A DNA stretch of 36,734 nucleotides from Clostridium sp. (GTDB lineage: Bacteria > Bacillota > Clostridia > Acetivibrionales > Acetivibrionaceae): the NCBI GenBank assembly GCA_012798835.1, contig JAAZML010000165.1, forward strand, positions 1 through 36,734. The letters are read 5' to 3'. The notes beneath the pieces are model-generated. The model saw nothing but the letters and a program-made list of their open reading frames with translations. It had not been told where the DNA came from and made no database searches. The translations under genes and the position numbers were made by a program. Below, piece by piece: positions 19,763 to 28,287 of this stretch (the stretch's first letter is position 1; the number at the start of each line of letters is the position of its first letter).

Positions 19763-20065
19763 CTATGTAGCTACCTGGGTTTCATTATGATATAAATAAA
19801 ATATAGCTTTTACGATATCATTACAATTCTCGCATGTTACAGCATGGATATCACCCTCATCCACCTGAACAAAAACAACCATTTCGTGTTTGTCATTATT
19901 ATCTATCGCTGTTGTTATAACATCAATTGCTTCAAGGGGTTTGTTGTACACATATATCCATTGTTGCACATCTCTATCCATTTTAACATCCCTTTGGTAA
20001 AATCTCTGTAGAAAATCTTTGATTTCCCCGGTTTTTCGTGCTAATAAGCTTACAGTTATATGCAT
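19763..20065 (-). CDS. Unrecognised 100-residue protein
   Basis: I do not recognise the family. It is a soluble-looking, mildly acidic protein without a signal peptide or membrane segment. The pattern (ITVSLLARKTGEIKDFLQRFY, then alternating beta-like and helix-like stretches, with CENC in the second half) suggests a small alpha/beta fold. An AGGAGG site lies about 11 nt before the ATG, supporting it as a real gene. It is divergent from the lipoprotein gene and precedes nadA, though nadA has its own promoter. Confidence 0.65.
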   Translation of the reverse strand: MHITVSLLARKTGEIKDFLQRFYQRDVKMDRDVQQWIYVYNKPLEAIDVITTAIDNNDKHEMVVFVQVDEGDIHAVTCENCNDIVKAIFYLYHNETQVAT

Positions 20066-20255
20066 CTAATGAATTCCCTCCTGTTTTCCGACTAAAAACT
20101 ATATATAATGAAACTTCAACGTAATATTGGGGAAACCTCTTTGTAATTTTTTCATTGGAGATATTGAGGTATAACAGTATTATTAATCTCCATTGTGAAA
20201 TAATATAAATGATATCCAACAGCATATACTATCCAACCATTAGGAGGCTATAGAT

Positions 20256-21239
20256 ATGAACCAAAGCTCTTATAGAAGACTTTGTCTGGCTCTCGCTTTA
20301 ACGGTATTGACCCTTTGTGCTTGCAATGGCGTTAGTAAGCAGCAAAAGAAGCAACCCCAGCAATTAAAAGGTCATGATGAAGAAGATAAAATCCCAAAAC
20401 AATTAGAAGATATTGAAGCTAGTATCGAAAATATAATTAAAAAGCTAAAAGGTCCCTCCTCAACTGAAACAGGACGTAAAGATACAATGGAGGAGAATCC
20501 CGGGGACGCAAAAGATATTAACGAACGTCAACAAAATGGTTCCGGGGAGCAGAATCCGGAAGAAGAGCAGAAGGAAAAAGCAAACGATGAACAAGAAGAC
20601 AAAGAAAACGAAGAAGATAAGGAGCAGGATAATCAAAAAGAAAATCAACAAAGTGGGGTACAGGAGCAGGATTCTTTTGAAAAAGACATAGAAGAAACAA
20701 AGGATCCATGGCTTGAGATAGATAAAACAATAAATAAACTTCATTACCAATGGAATGGCTATATACCTTTGGCAATGGATAAAAACGCAAACCATAACTT
20801 GATTGATGGTTTTGGGGTGGCATTGAACTCTCTTACAAATACAATAATAAGCAAAAATGAGACAAACACATTACTTGCTGCTAGTTATTTGTATTCTTTC
20901 GTTCCTGATCTCTACGCACTCTACAGAACCCAGTCTTCCCCCGAAATTAAAAGGATAAAATATTATACTCGAAATGCAATGCTAAATGCAATGACTGCTA
21001 ATTGGGTTCAGGCCGATACTGATGTTAAAAGTTTAGAGTCCACCTGGGAAATATATAAAAACTTTATATCAGAAAAAAAACAAGAACAATTGCAACAGCT
21101 GGATTACTCAATCCTTGAATTCCGGAAGGTCGTAAATGAAAAAAACCAGCCCCTCTGCGATATAAAGGGCAGGGTTGCAATGTCAAACATACAAGCATTT
21201 GAGGAATCCTCAGAAGAAGAAGATCCCACCGATGAGTAG
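20256..21239 (+). CDS. Acidic lipoprotein of unknown function
   Basis: A signal peptide (RR, then LALALTVLTL) ends in a lipobox LCAC, so Cys23 should be lipidated and the protein held on the outer face of the membrane. Residues about 25-150 are low-complexity, rich in Glu, Lys, Gln and Asp, and predicted disordered: a long charged spacer. Residues about 150-310 look like an all-helical domain (TINKLHYQWNGYIPLAM, LLAASYLYSFVPDLYALY). The tail is acidic. I do not recognise the domain. The start is firm: GGAGG lies 9 nt before the ATG. It is transcribed divergently from the 100-residue gene and lies 113 bp ahead of tmcAL. Confidence 0.8.
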   Translation: MNQSSYRRLCLALALTVLTLCACNGVSKQQKKQPQQLKGHDEEDKIPKQLEDIEASIENIIKKLKGPSSTETGRKDTMEENPGDAKDINERQQNGSGEQNPEEEQKEKANDEQEDKENEEDKEQDNQKENQQSGVQEQDSFEKDIEETKDPWLEIDKTINKLHYQWNGYIPLAMDKNANHNLIDGFGVALNSLTNTIISKNETNTLLAASYLYSFVPDLYALYRTQSSPEIKRIKYYTRNAMLNAMTANWVQADTDVKSLESTWEIYKNFISEKKQEQLQQLDYSILEFRKVVNEKNQPLCDIKGRVAMSNIQAFEESSEEEDPTDE

Positions 21240-21352
21240 ACAGGCATATCGCCGTTGATATACTATAGTAGGTAGTAGATGGGTTGTTTTTGTTTGTGGC
21301 ACTCGTATTTTTAGAATATGATTCTTCCTATAAATCTCGGGGGTGTTTTAAA

Positions 21353-22645
21353 ATGAGGATATTGGGGTTAATTGTGGAATACAACCCCTTCCACAATGGG
21401 CATTTGCATCATATTGAGCAATCAAAAAAAATATGTCATGCCGATTACACTGTATGTGTTATGAGCGGCAATTTCGTCCAGCGGGGTGAACCCGCAATTA
21501 TAAACAAATGGGCACGAACGAAAATGGCTTTGGCTTTTGGGGTAGATCTGGTAATTGAGCTACCCTTCCCCTACGCCCTATCTAGCGCCGAACGTTTTGC
21601 CTTTGGAGCAGTTAAAATATTGGACAGTATTGGAGTAATAAATTGTTTATGCTTTGGCAGCGAACATGGGGATATTAGTGATTTTGAATACTTAGCTCAA
21701 ATTCTCGTTGAAGAGCCGGAACTCTATAGGGTTTTGTTGAAAAGCGAGCTGGACAAAGGGCTGTCCTTTCCATCAGCCCGAGAATTTGCCCTAAAAAAAT
21801 ATATCAAAACCACAGATGACCCCAAAAATACAGATGTCAAAAATCTTATTTCCGCATCAAATAACATCCTGGGAATAGAATATCTAAAGGCATTAAAACG
21901 GTTAAACAGCAAAATAATCCCCTTCACTATAAAACGCATTGGAAACGATTATAACGATGAATGCATAACAGATAAAATATCCAGTGCTACCTCGATAAGA
22001 AGCTTTATTCGTAATAATCCTATCTCTGTTTGGGAGGATACTTTAAAAAGAGTTCTCCCAAAAACAAGTTTTGATATACTGCATCATGAAATTGCTGCCG
22101 GAAGGGGACCCGTCTTTCAAAAAGATTTCTTTCGGATCGTTACCGCCTTGATAAGAAGATTACGGGCAGAAGAAATTAAAAATCATGTGCATATTTCAGA
22201 GGGGCTTGAGAACAGGATAAAAAATGCTGCTGGCAAATGTGAGACATACGAACAGCTTATCCAAGCAATATGCACAAAAAGATATACTAAAACTAGGGTT
22301 CAGCGAATATTGATGGGTATATTAATTGGAATGACCTCCGAACAGTTGGATACGTTTGGTGCCAATAATGGTCCGCAGTATGCAAGAATTTTGGGGTTTA
22401 ACGACAGAGGAAAACAACTTATTTCCCTAATGAACCAAAAATCCTCAATACCTACAATAATAAAAAGTGCCGACTATATAAAGTTACATAGCCCTGTATT
22501 AAAAGATATGCTGGAACTAGAAGCGCTGGCAACAGATATATATGTGTTGGGATATAAGAGCCCAAAGTTTAGAGTTTCCGGTCAGGATTTCACAAATAAT
22601 ATCATTATAGCAGACAATAAAATTGGGGGGATCGTACCCCCCTAA
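21353..22645 (+). CDS. tmcAL: tRNA(Met) cytidine acetate ligase (TmcAL/YlbM family)
   Basis: In Bacillus TmcAL uses acetate and ATP to make N4-acetylcytidine at the wobble position of elongator tRNA-Met. The nucleotidyltransferase signature is clear at the N-terminus: LIVEYNPFHNGH, followed by CVMSGNFVQRGEPAI and the SSAERFAFGAVKIL stretch. I place the start at the ATG at 21353 (430 residues), with GGGGGTG 7 nt upstream; a start 69 nt earlier would put a foreign tail before the conserved motif. The gene ends 2 bp from the end of the convergent RNase J gene, and its last codons contain the hairpin that terminates RNase J. Confidence 0.9.
   Translation: MRILGLIVEYNPFHNGHLHHIEQSKKICHADYTVCVMSGNFVQRGEPAIINKWARTKMALAFGVDLVIELPFPYALSSAERFAFGAVKILDSIGVINCLCFGSEHGDISDFEYLAQILVEEPELYRVLLKSELDKGLSFPSAREFALKKYIKTTDDPKNTDVKNLISASNNILGIEYLKALKRLNSKIIPFTIKRIGNDYNDECITDKISSATSIRSFIRNNPISVWEDTLKRVLPKTSFDILHHEIAAGRGPVFQKDFFRIVTALIRRLRAEEIKNHVHISEGLENRIKNAAGKCETYEQLIQAICTKRYTKTRVQRILMGILIGMTSEQLDTFGANNGPQYARILGFNDRGKQLISLMNQKSSIPTIIKSADYIKLHSPVLKDMLELEALATDIYVLGYKSPKFRVSGQDFTNNIIIADNKIGGIVPP
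22616..22642 (-). terminator. Terminator of RNase J, embedded in the 3' end of tmcAL
   Basis: GGGGGG and CCCCCC with a 6-nt loop (22625-22642), followed on the minus strand by AATTTTATT. It serves the RNase J transcript while encoding the last residues (GGIVPP) of TmcAL on the other strand. Confidence 0.7.
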
Positions 22646-22647
22646 TC

Positions 22648-24315
22648 TTAAACTTCCATAATAATCGGGAGTATCATAGGTCTTCTTTTAGTTTTTTCAA
22701 ACAAATATTCCCTTAGAACATCCCTTATAATGTTTTTCTTTACCGACCAATCATTTCTTTTCTTATCTTCACATTTTTGTAGTGCAACTCTGCACACTTC
22801 CCTAATATCTTCCATAAGATCCTCTGATTCCCTGACATAAACAAATCCCCGCGAAATAACATCAGGGCCTGCGACCACATTACCCGTGTCACCTTCTATG
22901 GTTATAACAACAACAATAAGCCCATCCTGGGATAAATGTTTTCTATCCCTTAGCACTATGTTACCTACATCCCCTACACCAAGCCCATCAACTAGGACTC
23001 TTCCTGCGGCGACACTCCCGTTGATCTTTGCTGTATCTCCTGTAAGTTCCAAGACCTTCCCTATATCCATAATAAAAATGTTTTCCATGGGCATACCAAG
23101 TCCATGGGCAAGGTTTGCGTGCTGTTTTAAGTGCCTGAATTCTCCATGCACAGGCAAGAAAAATTTGGGTTTTATAAGATTGTGTATAAGCTTTAATTCC
23201 TCTTGACATGCGTGGCCCGAGACATGAACATCCGCTAATGTCTCGTATATTACCTCTGCTCCCTTTTTAAAAAGTTCATTTATTACCTTCGAGACCAATT
23301 TTTCATTCCCGGGAATGGGATTAGCCGAAATTATTACCAAATCACCGGGTACAATTTCAACTTTTCTATGTTCCCCGGCTGCCATTCTGGTCAAAGCTGA
23401 CATAGGCTCACCTTGACTTCCCGTTGTGATTATTGCAAGTTTCTCGGGGGGGTATTTATTAATAAGATCGATATCAATAATCATACCTTCCGGAACATTC
23501 AGATATCCAAGTTTCATAGCAACATTGACAACGTTTACCATGCTCCTTCCACAGATAGCAATTTTCCTTCCGAACTTTGCCGAGGCATTTACCACCTGCT
23601 GAATTCGGTGCACATTTGATGCAAATGTCGCCACAAGTATCCGGCTCTTGGCATTTACAAAAATATCATCAAAGGCATCCCCCACAACCTTTTCCGACAT
23701 GGTGTAGCCCTGTCTTTCGACATTTGTACTATCACACATAAGAAGTAAAACCCCACGTTTGCCCAGTTCTGCTAACCTTGCAAGATCCAAGGGTTCCCCT
23801 TCTATGGGTGTGTAATCGATTTTAAAATCCCCTGTATGAATAACAACACCCACCGGTGTAAAAATTGCCAGTGCTACCGAGTCTGCAATACTATGGGTTG
23901 AACGTATAAACTCAATTTTAAAGCACCCCAGCCTTATCACATCGGAATGGCGTATGGTTTTTAGATCAGTATTTTTTAAAATCCCGTGTTCCTCTAGCTT
24001 TTGCTCTAATAAACCAAGCGTTAGCTTTGTGCCATATACTGGGACATTCAGCTCTTTTAAAACATATGGCAGAGCCCCTATATGATCTTCGTGTCCGTGA
24101 GTGAGGACTATCCCCTTGACCTTATCACGATTTCTTATCAGATAGGATATGTCCGGTATTACCAGATCTATCCCCAGCATATCATCTTCGGGGAAAGCAA
24201 TTCCACAATCTACAATAATTATATCACTTCCATATTCAAAGGCAGTGATATTTTTACCAATCTCCCCCAACCCACCCAGTGGGATTATCTTTAGTTTTTT
24301 CTTCTTTTTTGCCAC
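22648..24315 (-). CDS. rnj: Ribonuclease J
   Basis: Metallo-beta-lactamase/beta-CASP nuclease with endonuclease and 5'-3' exonuclease activity, central to mRNA decay and RNA maturation in Firmicutes. The zinc motif THGHEDHIG is at residues 72-80; later metal residues include HTGDFKID, and the beta-CASP part has the CDSTN and ISANPIPGNE segments and the HVSGHACQEE motif. The length of 555 residues is normal. Start is GTG, with GGAGG 7 nt upstream; the first residues are a lysine run. The leader contains hairpins (24393-24421 and 24432-24448) that could be substrates for RNase self-control; that is speculation. Confidence 0.95.
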   Translation of the reverse strand: MAKKKKKLKIIPLGGLGEIGKNITAFEYGSDIIIVDCGIAFPEDDMLGIDLVIPDISYLIRNRDKVKGIVLTHGHEDHIGALPYVLKELNVPVYGTKLTLGLLEQKLEEHGILKNTDLKTIRHSDVIRLGCFKIEFIRSTHSIADSVALAIFTPVGVVIHTGDFKIDYTPIEGEPLDLARLAELGKRGVLLLMCDSTNVERQGYTMSEKVVGDAFDDIFVNAKSRILVATFASNVHRIQQVVNASAKFGRKIAICGRSMVNVVNVAMKLGYLNVPEGMIIDIDLINKYPPEKLAIITTGSQGEPMSALTRMAAGEHRKVEIVPGDLVIISANPIPGNEKLVSKVINELFKKGAEVIYETLADVHVSGHACQEELKLIHNLIKPKFFLPVHGEFRHLKQHANLAHGLGMPMENIFIMDIGKVLELTGDTAKINGSVAAGRVLVDGLGVGDVGNIVLRDRKHLSQDGLIVVVITIEGDTGNVVAGPDVISRGFVYVRESEDLMEDIREVCRVALQKCEDKKRNDWSVKKNIIRDVLREYLFEKTKRRPMILPIIMEV

Positions 24316-25034
24316 AATTTAACCTCCGCTTTCTATTTAAATAAATTATATTAAAATTACAACCGCCTAATCTCCAAGGTTCATGCCAATAATGTTTATT
24401 GCCATCTAAGGCAAATAAACACAAGTTATAAGTATAGAAAGTCTATACCTAAAATTGATTAATGGCAAGGCAATTTCCCTTCGGAAAAAACTGACAGCCT
24501 GTATTTAAATCGAATCTTTATTTTTGCACACAAACAACATTCAAGGATGCCGTATGATCCCGAAAATACCCAACTTATTCCAACTGGGATACTATGCATT
24601 TGGGGATAGCAAATCCTTGAAAAGATATAAAGCCAGCAAAGATGTCCCTGCATATTATGTAGTATCCGATACCAAATGACATCCGGAACATTTCTTTACT
24701 GCTTGCTAGGAATCCTTATTTTTATGCTGAAGATCCCCCACTAGAATTATATAATAAAACATAGCACATTGTATTCTCTTCGGATTAAATCCTTGTTATA
24801 GCCATTTGCTATTAGTATTTACCATAAACAAATAAATTATATCCCGCATAACTTGTTAAAAGTCGTTTTAATTGTTTTTTGCCCTCTAATCGGGGCAAAG
24901 TCGAATTTATACTTCTATACTTATACATACCAATCTATATATTATAGCATAATCGCCAATAATACAAGCAAAATAAACATTAATTTGTATTAGAGGGCAA
25001 TGCGGAGAATTTTACTCTCTAGTACCCCCCATCA
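24316..25034. other. 719-bp stretch without a recognisable gene
   Basis: No reading frame with a credible start and protein-like content is seen on either strand. It holds the RNase J leader with a bulged hairpin (24393-24421, TGTTTATTGCC with GGCAAATAAACA) and a perfect 7-bp hairpin (24432-24448), an 82-nt nested palindrome (24540-24621), and a TTTGCCC/GGGCAAA hairpin (24880-24897). The left arm of this last hairpin includes TTGCCCTCTAAT, which recurs inverted at 24989-25000. A decayed gene or an unannotated RNA are both possible. Confidence 0.5.
24540..24621. repeat. 82-nt nested palindrome
   Basis: Outer arms 24540-24550 (TTCAAGGATGC) and 24609-24621 (GCAAATCCTTGAA) pair with a 2-nt bulge. 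Middle arms 24557-24565 (ATCCCGAAA) and 24599-24607 (TTTGGGGAT) pair with one mismatch. An inner TACCCA/TGGGATA stem closes the tip. It is not next to any gene and lacks a U-tract. It could be a structured small RNA, or a dispersed palindromic repeat. Confidence 0.55.
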
Positions 25035-26261
25035 TCAATTATATCTTTGGGGTTCCTCCTTCGCAAACGGCATATTCCATTGTGATGATGTACTTTCATC
25101 AATTACGGTTCTGTATACTTCCAAGGTTTGCTCAGCTATATTATCCCAATTATAAACGCTATAAACCTTTTCCGTGGCCTTTTTCTTCATTCTCTCGGCT
25201 TTTTGTGGATTGAAAAGTATTTCAAGTATGCTATCTGCAAGCGAATTTGAATTCCCTGTATAACATTTCATTCCATCAACACCATGCTCTACAATCCCCC
25301 CTAACCCCCCCGTATCGGATACAACAACCGGAACGTTAGCAAGCATACCCTCAATTGCTACTATTCCAAAGGGTTCATATAGGCTCGGAAAAACTGCTAT
25401 ATCCACGCATTTATACAGCCTTAACAGATCCTGATCACTTATATATCCAGTAAAAAGTGCCTTGTTTGCCATGCCCAACCCTCTCGCCTTTTGTTTTAAC
25501 TCCTCCTGCTGTGGACCTTTTCCAACAATTACAAACTTTACATCGTTATAATGATACGATATTTTGGGCATTGCATCTATTAATACATGGACACCCTTTT
25601 CATTTACCAGTCTCCCTACAAATAATACTATCTTTTCGTTGTCCAGCGCAAACTTCCTTCTAAAATCTATATCCATGGCATAACCATCAAATTTATCCAA
25701 TTCGACGCCATTTGGTATTATATTTATTTTATCCTTGGGAATTTTAAATACATTCTTTACTTCTTCCCCCATATATTCACTGTTTACAATTAGCCTCCAA
25801 GATTCAAAGGCCAGCCACCATTCAACATTATTGATATATCTTTGGGTATCATTATGTATTCCCCAATTTCTCCCGCATTCTGTTGCGTGAATTGTGGCTA
25901 CAAAAGGCGTAAAATATGCGTGTTTCAGTACCCTAGCGGAAAAAGCCACCAACCAGTCGTGGGCATGGATGATATCGAATTTCCCCGTTTCGTTTATTAA
26001 GCGTATGGCATATTCTACAATGGTGAAATTTAGATGCAAAACCCAATCAACAAAGTTATTTGGGGTAATATCATAAGAACGGATCCTATGCACACTTACA
26101 TTGTCATTCCTCTCAAAATCTTTGGAACCCATTTCCCAGCATGTTATAACGTGGACATCACATCCCTTGGCAGCCAACTTCCGTGCAAGACCATATACCA
26201 CTCTAGATATCCCCCCAACAATTCTGGGCGGATATTCCCATGAAAGCATTAAAACTCGCAT
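25035..26261 (-). CDS. Glycosyltransferase family 4 protein
   Basis: A two-domain GT-B fold retaining transferase that moves a sugar from a nucleotide-sugar donor. The N-terminal MRVLMLSWEYPPRIVGGISRVV is typical of glycogen-synthase-like GT4 enzymes; HAHDWL marks the acceptor domain. The C-terminal donor domain has FVGRLVNEKGVHVLIDA and the E-x7-E region in SLYEPFGIVAIEGMLANVPVV. I start it at the ATG at 26261 (408 residues), with GGAGGG 7 nt upstream, rather than 45 nt earlier. Acceptor and product are unknown; there are no polysaccharide genes around it. A promoter with an overlapping inverted repeat lies upstream. Confidence 0.88.
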   Translation of the reverse strand: MRVLMLSWEYPPRIVGGISRVVYGLARKLAAKGCDVHVITCWEMGSKDFERNDNVSVHRIRSYDITPNNFVDWVLHLNFTIVEYAIRLINETGKFDIIHAHDWLVAFSARVLKHAYFTPFVATIHATECGRNWGIHNDTQRYINNVEWWLAFESWRLIVNSEYMGEEVKNVFKIPKDKINIIPNGVELDKFDGYAMDIDFRRKFALDNEKIVLFVGRLVNEKGVHVLIDAMPKISYHYNDVKFVIVGKGPQQEELKQKARGLGMANKALFTGYISDQDLLRLYKCVDIAVFPSLYEPFGIVAIEGMLANVPVVVSDTGGLGGIVEHGVDGMKCYTGNSNSLADSILEILFNPQKAERMKKKATEKVYSVYNWDNIAEQTLEVYRTVIDESTSSQWNMPFAKEEPQRYN

Positions 26262-26320
26262 AATATTTCCCTCCAAAGATTTCATTATAGATGGGCAATA
26301 ATACATCTGCCTGCTTGCTT

Positions 26321-26349
26321 TTTATACCAGTTGCTAATGTTTTTAGCAA
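26321..26349 (-). promoter_or_regulatory. Promoter of the GT4 gene with overlapping inverted repeat
   Basis: Minus strand TTGCTA (26344-26349), 17 bp, TATAAA (26321-26326). A perfect 7-bp inverted repeat, TTGCTAA/TTAGCAA (26331-26349), covers the -35 and spacer and could be a repressor site. Confidence 0.6.
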
Positions 26350-26435
26350 TGTGTTTACTAATGGTTATATATCTATTATACGCAATATAATCTTTTTTAT
26401 AGTGCCATATTAAAACTTAAAATAGTTAAAATTTC

Positions 26436-26492
26436 AAAATAAAAAGTGTAGCTTCTTCTGTTTTTATATTAAAACAGATTCGTCACTACACT
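26436..26492 (-). terminator. Terminator after phoH
   Basis: Outer stem AGTGTAG/CTACACT, an internal loop and inner stem CTGTTTT/AAAACAG, followed on the minus strand by TTTTTATTTT. It ends the phoH transcript before the GT4 promoter. Confidence 0.75.
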
Positions 26493-26532
26493 CGAAATTC
26501 CTTCTTGTTTAAATTATTTTTTATGCTGATTT

Positions 26533-27909
26533 TTACATTCTCCTTGCACTTTCATAGGCGAGCTCGGATCTTTCACATTCTTCATCATACATGGTAACTT
26601 GGTAACATAGCCTGCTTCCCTTCATCCTTTCAGACGCATAACACAATCCATTTGTTCTTATATCAAGAAACGGATGATCTATTTGTTCGGGATCGCCTAA
26701 AAGGACTATTTTGGTACCTGATCCCGCCCTTGTAATAATACCCTTGACCTGTTTTGGGGTAAGGTTTTGGGCTTCATCAATAATTACCCATTGCTTTGCT
26801 ATAGATCTGCCCCTTATAAATGCAATGGCCTCTGTATTCACTATTTTTCTTTCAAACAGCTCATCTATTTTATCTTTTAGTTCTTTTTCGCTGGTATATC
26901 TCTCACTCTCGTCATTATCGATCAAAACCTCTAAATTATCTATAATGGGTCTTAAAAACGGAGCAATTTTTTCCTGTTCCGTTCCTGGTAAAAATCCGAT
27001 ATCCTCATCTAATTTGACATTGGGCCTGCAAACAAGCAATTTTCTATAATTTTTACTTTGCTCAGCCATAATTTTATGCAAACCCACAGCAAGAGAATAA
27101 AAAGTCTTAGCTGTACCCGCAGGACCCTTAACAATAACGAGAGGTGCCCTATCAGCATCAATCATTAAAGCCTCCTGCATAAATCTTTGCCCCGCATTTC
27201 TTGGTGTTACACCAAAGGGACGCTCATTTAAAAACGTAAGTGGTACGATCTCTTTTCCATCGAAACGTCCTAAAGCAGTTTGTTTTTCATTTGAAAGAGA
27301 ATGAATTAGAAGGAATTGATTGATAACCAGTTGGGGGGAAGATCTTTTATCATAATCCAAATCAAAATGAAAGACATCTTGAGGATTTAAGGTCCCCCTT
27401 GTATAAAATTCATTTAATTTATCTTCACTAGTATATACATCTAGTCTACCCTTGTATTGTTCGTCAAATACCGGTACTTGCTCTGCAAAAAAATCTTGTG
27501 CCACAATACCCAAAATATCAGCCTTTATTCTTTCGAAAATATCCTTCGTCACTAAAAATACATTTTCGCCTTTTTCCTGTAATCCTTTGCATACCTTTAG
27601 TATTCTGTTGTCATTATTTGTCTCATCCCAACCTGCGGGAAGCTTTTGTGTATTACAATTTAACTCTACTCTTAAATTTCCCCCGTTTTCAAGTCTTACA
27701 CCCTCATTTAATTTTCCTTCCTCTCTAATTTCATCCAAGATTCTTGCTGTGTGCCTGGCATTTGCACCCAGCTCTGTGTTATCCTTTTTGAATTTGTCCA
27801 ACTCTTCCAGCACAACCTCGGGTATAACAATATTGTTGTCACCGAACGAATACAATGCAAATGGCGTCTGTAACAATACATTTGTGTCGAGAACGAAGGT
27901 TTTTTTCAA
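26533..27909 (-). CDS. PIN domain-PhoH family ATPase (YlaK-like)
   Basis: An N-terminal PIN nuclease domain (residues about 1-150; FVLDTNVLLQTP, IPEVVLEELDKFK, TNNDNRIL, VFLVTKD) joins a C-terminal PhoH/RhlB-type P-loop ATPase (Walker A GPAGTAKT, Walker B WVIIDEAQNLTP, then VLLGDPEQID). Such PhoH2 proteins are described as RNA helicase-nucleases in some bacteria; the cellular role here is inferred. 458 residues, full length, acidic metal residues of the PIN domain visible. Start is TTG, with AGGAG 9 nt upstream; a nearby ATG is out of frame. An extended -10 (TGATACAAT) lies in the upstream gap. Confidence 0.92.
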   Translation of the reverse strand: MKKTFVLDTNVLLQTPFALYSFGDNNIVIPEVVLEELDKFKKDNTELGANARHTARILDEIREEGKLNEGVRLENGGNLRVELNCNTQKLPAGWDETNNDNRILKVCKGLQEKGENVFLVTKDIFERIKADILGIVAQDFFAEQVPVFDEQYKGRLDVYTSEDKLNEFYTRGTLNPQDVFHFDLDYDKRSSPQLVINQFLLIHSLSNEKQTALGRFDGKEIVPLTFLNERPFGVTPRNAGQRFMQEALMIDADRAPLVIVKGPAGTAKTFYSLAVGLHKIMAEQSKNYRKLLVCRPNVKLDEDIGFLPGTEQEKIAPFLRPIIDNLEVLIDNDESERYTSEKELKDKIDELFERKIVNTEAIAFIRGRSIAKQWVIIDEAQNLTPKQVKGIITRAGSGTKIVLLGDPEQIDHPFLDIRTNGLCYASERMKGSRLCYQVTMYDEECERSELAYESARRM

Positions 27910-28090
27910 TATTCATCGCTCCTATCCGTATTGAATTTTAAATTCATGTTCTGGATTAATTGTATCATAATTAATATCGGCAAAAATTGCCCTCTGATAA
28001 AGTATTCATCAAAAAGTGCTTTGGTTCAAAACAATATCCCGGTGCCATAATCCTATAATTAAATTTACCAATGTTTTAGTTTAATTATTA

Positions 28091-28119
28091 TTGCACTAAC
28101 AAAAAAGATATGTTATAAT
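28091..28119 (+). promoter_or_regulatory. Sigma-A promoter of tRNA-Gln
   Basis: TTGCAC (28091-28096), 17-bp spacer, perfect TATAAT (28114-28119). The start is predicted about 12 nt before the tRNA, mirroring the tRNA-Glu promoter. Confidence 0.8.
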
Positions 28120-28137
28120 ATTTTTGCAAAGCAATAT

Positions 28138-28211
28138 TGCGGGATTGTGTAATGGCAGCACGAATGACTCTGGATCATTTTGTGAGGGTTCGAATCCTTC
28201 TCCCGCAGCCA
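28138..28211 (+). tRNA. tRNA-Gln (anticodon CTG)
   Basis: Perfect 7-bp acceptor TGCGGGA/TCCCGCA, anticodon stem AATGA/TCATT with loop CTCTGGA (anticodon CTG, reading CAG), T-arm GAGGG, TTCGAAT, CCTTC, discriminator G and encoded CCA. A lone tRNA gene between phoH and the SLH gene. Confidence 0.95.
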
Positions 28212-28250
28212 ATTAATTGTTTTGCAAACTCCTAAATAGTGATTTTTTTT

Positions 28251-28286
28251 CCAAAAACCCGAGGATCTATGTCCTCGGGTTTTTGG
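28251..28286. terminator. Bidirectional terminator between tRNA-Gln and the SLH gene
   Basis: Perfect 15-bp inverted repeat CCAAAAACCCGAGGA / TCCTCGGGTTTTTGG with a 6-nt loop, preceded by a T8 run (28243-28250). It ends one base before the SLH gene's last codon on the opposite strand. Confidence 0.9.
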
Positions 28287-28287
28287 A

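Noticed and set aside
19983-20225. An 80-codon minus-strand frame overlapping the 100-residue gene and its upstream region.
   Set aside because: The 100-residue frame has a strong ribosome site at its start; this one has none and runs through promoter-like AT-rich DNA.
24459-24653. A 64-codon minus-strand reading frame in the large gene-free gap.
   Set aside because: No ribosome site. The composition (many Cys, Ile, Ser and Phe in no domain pattern) looks random, and it overlaps the palindrome.
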